From an archaeon (GTDB lineage Archaea; Methanobacteriota; Methanobacteria; Methanobacteriales; Methanobacteriaceae): 10,058 nt of DNA. Of the stretch, positions 5,463-10,058 are shown piece after piece. Positions within the stretch are counted from its first letter, which is position 1, and each line of letters opens with the position of its first letter. A model generated the notes under the pieces. It saw only the letters and a program-made list of their open reading frames with translations, did no database searches and was not told the DNA's origin. The translations under genes were made by a program, and so were the position numbers. Location of the stretch: positions 1-10,058 of the forward strand of contig JAKSUE010000029.1 of assembly GCA_024409165.1 (NCBI GenBank), read 5' to 3'.

Positions 5463-6254
5463 TTAAATATCATCCAATAATTCTTTAGGACCGTTAGCTA
5501 CTTCAACTAAATATTCTGCTTCTACAATATGTAATTTAGATGGAATAATAATACAATGAAGTGGTCCACCAAAGTCGAAATCTAATAAATCACCAATATA
5601 TCCTGCTTTTACAAGATTATCTTTAGATCCAACTCTTGCAATACCAATAGCTAAAGTATCCTCATTAATCATACCTTCTCTTTCAAGATTATCTCTTATT
5701 GTCATAAGATTTTCTAAACCTTGATTAATAGTCATATATCTATCTTTATGAGCTTGAATATCTAAAAGAACAAGAGTATGCATATCCATTTTCAAGTTTT
5801 CTTCAATAGCTATGTAAGGAGATTTAGGGAAGAAATTATAATCTGGGAAAGGAATAGTAGTTACTTTACCAAACTTATAAGCTTGAAGACCTGAAATTGC
5901 AGGTGCTGAAGATAAAATAGAAGATCCATGGATAACTTCAAAATCAATGTCTCTTTTTGCACATTCTACTAAAAAATCAGAATGAGTTGTAGCAATTAGA
6001 GGATCTCCACCGGTAATTAAAGCAACATCCATATCTTTTGCTTCTTTTAAAAATACAGATTCCTCTTCCACTTGAGTTCTATCTAAAACAATAATCTCTT
6101 TACCAATAATTGATTCAATAGCTTCAAAATTAGAACCAAATAAACGAGAAGTAAAGAATTCTGCATAAACTTTATCAACTTTTTTTAAAGTTTCTACTCC
6201 TTTTAATGAAATATCTTTCTCATCAAATAAACCTAAACCAACTAAATAAAACAT
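5463..6254 (-). CDS. dph5: Diphthine synthase Dph5
   Basis: A 263-residue cytoplasmic methyltransferase that uses S-adenosylmethionine to methylate the modified histidine of translation elongation factor 2 during diphthamide synthesis. The fold is the tetrapyrrole-methylase type. MFYLVGLGLFDEKDIS opens the protein with the family's first strand and glycine loop. TGGDPLIATTHSDF (81-94) carries the GGDP motif. HGSSILSSAPAISGLQAYKFGK (109-130) and IGIARVGS near residue 204 are further Dph5 hallmarks. The length is typical. ATG 6254 has AAAGGT about nine bases upstream, and a TTTATAAA box sits at 6284-6291. The gene is archaeal housekeeping and helps to fix the domain of life. Unusually, a compact hairpin ending in T8 lies within 75 bases of its start. 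Downstream, T-rich minus-strand sequence (about 5412-5425) could end the transcript. Confidence 0.97.
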   Translation of the reverse strand: MFYLVGLGLFDEKDISLKGVETLKKVDKVYAEFFTSRLFGSNFEAIESIIGKEIIVLDRTQVEEESVFLKEAKDMDVALITGGDPLIATTHSDFLVECAKRDIDFEVIHGSSILSSAPAISGLQAYKFGKVTTIPFPDYNFFPKSPYIAIEENLKMDMHTLVLLDIQAHKDRYMTINQGLENLMTIRDNLEREGMINEDTLAIGIARVGSKDNLVKAGYIGDLLDFDFGGPLHCIIIPSKLHIVEAEYLVEVANGPKELLDDI

Positions 6255-6326
6255 AATTATGACCTTTAATTAAATTTAATATTTTTATAAATAATAAAAA
6301 ATAATAAAAATAAAAACAGTTTTTAT

Positions 6327-6400
6327 AAAAAAAAGGCACTTTCTTAACAACATGCTCCACCACAAGCATGCCTCCATAAACGTTAAGAAGTACCTTTTTA
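6327..6400 (-). ncRNA. Compact structured element with T8 end, upstream of dph5
   Basis: A long interrupted stem pairs AAAAAGG (6330-6336) with CCTTTTT (6393-6399), ACTT (6338-6341) with AAGT (6388-6391), and CTTAAC (6343-6348) with GTTAAG (6382-6387). That is 17 pairs broken by one mismatch and one bulge. The apical part holds a second hairpin, CATGCT (6351-6356) with AGCATG (6365-6370), and an unpaired stretch. The loop region is far more GC-rich than its surroundings. On the minus strand the stem ends in eight T residues (6327-6334), 73 bases before the dph5 start. It may be a small RNA, a dph5 leader or attenuator, or an elaborate terminator for the upstream 75-residue gene. No known riboswitch is recognised. 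Confidence 0.5.
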
Positions 6401-6433
6401 CACCATCATCACCAGTTTTTCAAAAAAAAGTTT

Positions 6434-6466
6434 TTAAAAAAAAGGATAGCTGTATAAAACAGCTAT
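6434..6466 (-). terminator. Hairpin plus T-run terminator of the small membrane protein gene
   Basis: ATAGCTGT (6446-6453) and ACAGCTAT (6459-6466) form a perfect 8-bp stem with a five-base loop. On the minus strand the stem is followed within three bases by eight T residues (complement of 6436-6443). It lies 32 bases after the stop of the 75-residue membrane protein gene, the expected place for its terminator. Confidence 0.65.
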
Positions 6467-6497
6467 TAATATTTGTATTAAACAAAGTATTTAAAAT

Positions 6498-6725
6498 TTA
6501 TGGTGAAACGTTATTGTCATCATTATCTTTTTTATTCTTTTTATTTTTAGAATATCTCATTCTAATTACATTAAATACAACAACTAAAATCAAAAATAAA
6601 ACTCTATAAATCCAGTGAACAGGTGCAAAAAGTGCAATACAAAGAAGTACAACACCAACAAGACCATGAGCTAAAAGATTTTTCCAATCTGTAAGATATA
6701 TTTTTAAAGCATTAAAAATTTTCAT
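6498..6725 (-). CDS. Small two-helix membrane protein, function unknown
   Basis: I do not recognise a family for these 75 residues. There are two membrane segments, about residues 19-35 (AHGLVGVVLLCIALFA) and 38-55 (WIYRVLFLILVVVFNVI). A short basic N-terminus and a strongly charged tail (RMRYSKNKKNKKDNDDNN, 56-73) follow the arrangement of small integral membrane proteins with cytoplasmic ends. The N-terminus MKIFNALKIYLTDWKNLL may be an amphipathic helix. No catalytic motif is seen. ATG 6725 is supported only by a weak GGA about ten bases upstream. The gene lies between the MATE exporter and dph5, all on the minus strand, but a hairpin-T-run terminator after it argues for its own transcript. 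The opposite-strand frame here is a shadow. Confidence 0.7.
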   Translation of the reverse strand: MKIFNALKIYLTDWKNLLAHGLVGVVLLCIALFAPVHWIYRVLFLILVVVFNVIRMRYSKNKKNKKDNDDNNVSP

Positions 6726-6900
6726 AATAACAATCCAATATAATTATTAAATAAAAAATTAAAATTATAATAAAAAGTATAATTTAAAAGAGAATATTAT
6801 TTTAAAAATATTTTAAAAAATATAATTGAATTAAAAATATTTTAATAAAATAAACTTAAAATAATCATTATATTAAAATTGAACACCATATTATAAATAC

Positions 6901-8292
6901 TTAATCATGAACTGCACGATATTCCATCCACTTTCCACTGAAATATCTATATACATATAAGCCTGCTCTTACAAACCAGTCAATAAACATAGCAAACCAA
7001 GTACCAATAACATTCATATCAAAGTACAATACTAAGATGTAAGCTAAACCTAATCTACATAAGAACATTACAGCAATACTTACATACATGGGATATCTTG
7101 CATCTCCTGCACCTCTAAATGTTCCAGGTAAAGTGTATGCAATAGGCCAAACAAGAATTGCAAATACAGTATGCCATAAGATAATTTGAGTAACTAAACT
7201 ATTAGTATAATCAGACATATTATAAATACCTAAAATTGTAGGAAGTAATAATAATATTGCTAAATTAGTAAAGAAATGACAAATATAAACAATAGCTATT
7301 AATTTTTTATTATAATATTTAGCTTGATCAAAACTACCTGCACCTACACAACGAGAAATAACTGCGGTAATACCCATATTAATAGCAAAACCAGGTAAAA
7401 CACCAAATATAGTAATTGCATTACCAACTGCATTAGCTGCAATAGCTGCAGTTCCTAAAGTAGAAATTAAACTCATTACAAGAATTCTTCCTAATTGGAA
7501 AAGCCCATTTTCAACACCATAAGGTAAACCTACATTTAATACCTTTTTAAGAAGATCTTTATCAAAATGAGGTCTAAGACTTCTACTAATATGTAATTCA
7601 TATTTTTCTTGGAGAACAAATCTTAACATAATAAATGTAGAGATAATACGAGCTATAAGTGTAGGAATAGCTACTCCTTCAACTCCCCAACCTAAATAAT
7701 AAATACAATAAGCATTTCCTAAAATATTAACAATATCACATACAGCCATAATATACATAGGAATTTTTGCATTACCCATTGTTCTAAAAATAGCTGCACC
7801 ACAATTATAAACAGCAATAAAAGGAACAGTAAGCATTACAATCATTAAATAAGTATTAGCATGAGCCCAAACTTCAGCTGAAATTTGACCAAAGAGTAAA
7901 GTAAATATAGAGGTCCTAAATATATAAACAAAGACCATAACAGCTAATGAGAAAAGTCCTGCAAACCAAACTAATTGATTACAAGAGTCACAAGCTTTAT
8001 CTATTTCTTTATGCCCAAGATACTGACCTGCAATTACAGCACCTCCACTACCAATTGCTGAAAATCCGAAAATCAAAAATTGCATTAATGAATCTACCAA
8101 AGACACGCCAGAAATCGCGGATTCACCTAAAGTAGACACCATAATAGAATCTGCAAATCCTAAAACAAATTCCAAAAGTAAACTAATAACTAATGGAACA
8201 AATAAGTAAATTAATGCTTTATTTGAAAATAAAAGTTCAGATTTATCAATATCTGTTGAAAACACATTTAATGAAATATAACTCACTCCCAA
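6901..8292 (-). CDS. MATE-family multidrug/Na+ antiporter
   Basis: A 463-residue polytopic membrane protein of the multidrug and toxin extrusion family, which expels drugs or metabolites in exchange for Na+ or H+. Twelve hydrophobic segments in two similar halves can be counted. GFADSIMVSTLGESAISGVSL (45-65) matches the family's first-helix motif, including the acidic residue (Asp48). GSGGAVIAGQYLGHKE (81-96) matches the conserved loop after helix 2. In the second half, NAVGNAITIFGVLPGFAINMG and GTFRGAGDARYP are the equivalent blocks. The substrate is not predictable. The longest frame opens with TTG (8290-8292), not ATG. GGGAG (8286-8290) looks like a Shine-Dalgarno sequence but lies inside this frame, so the true start may be further in, for instance GTG at 8263-8265 (Val10). 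No ATG is in frame before residue 51. The gene is divergent from trm5. Confidence 0.93.
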   Translation of the reverse strand: MGVSYISLNVFSTDIDKSELLFSNKALIYLFVPLVISLLLEFVLGFADSIMVSTLGESAISGVSLVDSLMQFLIFGFSAIGSGGAVIAGQYLGHKEIDKACDSCNQLVWFAGLFSLAVMVFVYIFRTSIFTLLFGQISAEVWAHANTYLMIVMLTVPFIAVYNCGAAIFRTMGNAKIPMYIMAVCDIVNILGNAYCIYYLGWGVEGVAIPTLIARIISTFIMLRFVLQEKYELHISRSLRPHFDKDLLKKVLNVGLPYGVENGLFQLGRILVMSLISTLGTAAIAANAVGNAITIFGVLPGFAINMGITAVISRCVGAGSFDQAKYYNKKLIAIVYICHFFTNLAILLLLPTILGIYNMSDYTNSLVTQIILWHTVFAILVWPIAYTLPGTFRGAGDARYPMYVSIAVMFLCRLGLAYILVLYFDMNVIGTWFAMFIDWFVRAGLYVYRYFSGKWMEYRAVHD

Positions 8293-8504
8293 TTAATTTA
8301 TAAAAATAAAAATAAAAATAAAAATTATAAAGTTTAAAATAAATAATGAATTTAAAAAAATAAACTTATAAAATTATAATAAAGATATGATAAAAAACTA
8401 ATTCAAAATTCAATATAGTTTAATTAAAAATACGATTAAATAAATTACACATATAATTAACAACTATTAAAAATATTAATCATTTAATTGATTTAAAGAG
8501 GGTA
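8293..8504. promoter_or_regulatory. Divergent promoter spacer between the MATE gene and trm5
   Basis: The 212-base spacer is AT-rich with no ORF. On the minus strand a TTTATAAAT box (about 8297-8305) lies only 5-13 bases before the TTG of the MATE gene. A transcript from it would start inside the longest frame, which again suggests an internal start. For trm5, ACATATAATT (about 8448-8457) is a reasonable TATA box, giving a transcript start near 8479. GAGGG (8498-8502) is the Shine-Dalgarno sequence. Confidence 0.45.
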
Positions 8505-8507
8505 ATG

Positions 8508-9593
8508 ATGTTAACAATAAAAATTCCAGTACGTAATCTAGAAGACACAAGACAAATTGTGGTAAAAAATAAAATTTTAAATTTAGATGGAAAAATTAAA
8601 GTCGAAAATGGCTTTGGTTTTGTACCAATTGATGAAAATCTTGAAGAAGATATATTAAACGAAATAATTGATGAAATAAAAGAAACAATTATGCCAAAAA
8701 ACCCAGAATTTACCCTCGAATTAGTTAACACTGATGTTGAAGAATTAAAACATCACCCTCGTAGTATGGCAGAGCTTCTTGAAGGAAAATTAACAGAAGA
8801 AGAAGCTGAGAATTTAAAAACATCTTTTGATATAATTGGAGATGTTGTAATCCTTGAAATTCCAGAAGAAATCCAAGAACATAAAGCAGAAATTGGAAAT
8901 GCCGCACTTACAATTACAAAACGTAATGCAGTTTATATGAAAAAGAGTGCTATTCAAGGAGTAACAAGAACAAGAGAACTTGAATTCATTGCTGGAGAAG
9001 ATAATAGTATTACAACCCACAAAGAACATGGTGCAAGATTAAAATTAGATGTTAAAAAAGTTTATTTCTCACCAAGATTAGCTACAGAGAGAAAAAGAGT
9101 CTCAGATAGTACAAAAGATGGTGAAGAAATATTAGATATGTTTGCAGGTATTGGACCATTCCCAATTGTAATTGGGAGAAACAATAGTGTTAAAATCACA
9201 GCAGTTGATATTAATGATGTAGCTATTGAATACTTAAAAGAGAATGCAAGACGAAATAAATTAAAAGAAGGTACAGAAATCACAGCAATATGCGGAGATA
9301 CACGTGTTGTATGTCAAAATGAACTTAAAGATAAAAAATTCGATAGATTAATTATGAATCTCCCAGGACTTGCTCCAGAATTCTTAGATGTAGCTATTGA
9401 GCATGTTAAAGATGGGGGGATAATAAATTACTACGAATTTTCAGATGGATTTTCTAAAGGAATAGCTAAAATTCAAAATGAAGCTAAAAAACAGAATAAA
9501 ACTGTAGAAATTTTAAATACAAGAAAAGTAAAAAATGTTAGTCCAAGAGAATGGCATGTAGCAATTGATGCTAAAATAAGTGATATTAATTAA
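8508..9593 (+). CDS. trm5: tRNA (guanine-37-N1)-methyltransferase Trm5
   Basis: A protein of 361 residues (from ATG 8508) that methylates N1 of G37 next to the anticodon, using S-adenosylmethionine, and so prevents +1 frameshifting. Numbering from ATG 8505, residues 1-60 form the small N-terminal domain of archaeal Trm5 and about 70-180 the middle domain with THKEHGARLKLDV. YFSPRLATERKRV (187-199) precedes the methylase fold. DMFAGIGPFPIVIGR (211-225) is the AdoMet loop, AVDIN (233-237) the second strand acid, NLPGLAPEFLD (285-295) the NLP active-site motif, and INYYEF (307-312) the last conserved strand. The length fits the Trm5b type. Two adjacent ATG codons occur; GAGGG is five bases from the second and only two from the first, so 8508 is preferred. 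It is convergent with mtnA. Confidence 0.95.
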   Translation: MLTIKIPVRNLEDTRQIVVKNKILNLDGKIKVENGFGFVPIDENLEEDILNEIIDEIKETIMPKNPEFTLELVNTDVEELKHHPRSMAELLEGKLTEEEAENLKTSFDIIGDVVILEIPEEIQEHKAEIGNAALTITKRNAVYMKKSAIQGVTRTRELEFIAGEDNSITTHKEHGARLKLDVKKVYFSPRLATERKRVSDSTKDGEEILDMFAGIGPFPIVIGRNNSVKITAVDINDVAIEYLKENARRNKLKEGTEITAICGDTRVVCQNELKDKKFDRLIMNLPGLAPEFLDVAIEHVKDGGIINYYEFSDGFSKGIAKIQNEAKKQNKTVEILNTRKVKNVSPREWHVAIDAKISDIN

Positions 9594-9599
9594 AATAAA

Positions 9600-9645
9600 A
9601 CTAATAAAAATAGTAAAAATAGTAAAAAATAAAAATAGCGAATAT
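9600..9645 (-). terminator. T-rich termination tract downstream of mtnA
   Basis: Read on the minus strand, the short convergent spacer is a series of T4-T6 runs (CTATTTTTATTTTTTACTATTT...), which is a usual archaeal terminator for the mtnA transcript. The plus strand here is A-rich, so trm5 has no comparable signal before running into the mtnA end. Confidence 0.45.
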
Positions 9646-9654
9646 TAAGAAGAT

Positions 9655-10058
9655 TTAAAATAAATCTTCAAAATTTTCTATTGAATTTAAATCTATAATT
9701 CCTTTTTCAGTAATTACACCAGTAATTAAGTCTTTAGGAACAATATCAAAAGCAGGATTGATTACATCAGTTCCTTTAGGACAAATTCTTGCTCCACCAT
9801 AATGAGTAACTTCATCAGCAGATCTTTCTTCAATTTCAGTATCAAAAATAGAAATGTCTTTATCAAAAGTACTGAATGGAGCAGCAACATAGAAAGGAAT
9901 ATCGAAACGTTTAGCTGCAAGAGCAACCATAAATGAACCAATTTTATTAGCTATACCATCACGAGCAACTCTATCAGCACCAATAACGACTTTATTAATC
10001 ATACCTTTACTCATAAGGTATCCACTTGCAACATCTGGAATTAATTTTACAGGAATAT
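9655..10058 (-). CDS. mtnA: Methylthioribose-1-phosphate isomerase (MtnA), 3' part, runs off the window
   Basis: The last 134 or so residues of an eIF2B-related sugar-phosphate isomerase. The frame is open to the window edge, so the 5' part is missing and Met at 10012-10014 is internal. GADRVARDGIANKIGSF carries the catalytic aspartate motif GADR and the NKIG block. PFYVAAPFSTFD, IEERSADEV, and NPAFDIVPKDLITGVITEKG match the MtnA C-terminus, including the NPAFD-x-x-P phosphate-binding region. MtnA converts 5-methylthioribose-1-phosphate to the ribulose form in methionine salvage; methanogens use it to dispose of methylthioadenosine products. The relative ribose-1,5-bisphosphate isomerase (e2b2) shares the fold but usually lacks IEERS and NPAFD together, so MtnA is preferred. 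It is convergent with trm5, 61 bases apart. Confidence 0.9.
   Translation of the reverse strand, partial: IPVKLIPDVASGYLMSKGMINKVVIGADRVARDGIANKIGSFMVALAAKRFDIPFYVAAPFSTFDKDISIFDTEIEERSADEVTHYGGARICPKGTDVINPAFDIVPKDLITGVITEKGIIDLNSIENFEDLF

Noticed and set aside
6352..6609. Plus-strand 85-residue open frame
   Set aside because: It runs through the stem-loop, the terminator and antisense across the 75-residue membrane protein gene, has no ribosome binding site, and its composition is that of antisense AT-rich DNA.
7947..8135. Plus-strand 62-residue frame inside the MATE gene
   Set aside because: It is antisense to a conserved MATE segment and has no start signal.
8480..9283. Minus-strand open frames antisense to trm5
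   Set aside because: They are short shadows of the trm5 reading frame, Phe/Ser/Leu-rich as expected for antisense of an A-rich gene.

Overview
The window looks like chromosome of an AT-rich methanogenic archaeon of the Methanobacteriales, most likely Methanobrevibacter or a close relative such as Methanosphaera. The archaeal assignment rests on a diphthine synthase (dph5), an archaeal Trm5-type tRNA m1G37 methyltransferase, archaeal TATA boxes (TTTATAAA-like) and T-run terminators. The genus is inferred from the very low GC content and the protein flavour, not from a search.

Layout. Positions 1-1050 are a small regulatory, accessory-looking stretch: an array of five 11-bp repeats upstream of a winged-helix regulator, then an AbrB/VapB-type antitoxin-like gene with no toxin partner. 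Positions 1051-3616 hold two minus-strand genes, a multi-pass membrane acyltransferase and a class I glutamate dehydrogenase (gdhA). A 65-bp direct repeat with two differences flanks the acyltransferase. One copy contains the last codons and stop of gdhA; a third, partial copy lies at 484-508. Positions 3617-3959 are a divergent, operator-rich region between gdhA and a plus-strand regulator (3960-4508) that appears to combine a CARF-like sensor domain with a C-terminal winged helix. A small orphan protein follows (4682-4972).

Positions 5070-5340 hold no protein gene but what looks like a complete RNA transcription unit on the plus strand: a TATA box, then about 27 bases later the start of a nested long-range stem, several internal hairpins, and a T7 terminator. 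I do not recognise this RNA, and it is the best candidate here for something undescribed. A second compact structured element (6327-6400) sits just upstream of dph5 and ends in eight T residues on the minus strand.

The right half is mostly housekeeping: dph5 (minus), a 75-residue membrane protein (minus), a MATE-family exporter (minus), trm5 (plus) and the 3' part of mtnA (minus, running off the window). dph5 and trm5 both support translational fidelity, through modification of elongation factor 2 and of tRNA position 37. I see no tRNA or rRNA gene, CRISPR array, transposase or complete insertion sequence.
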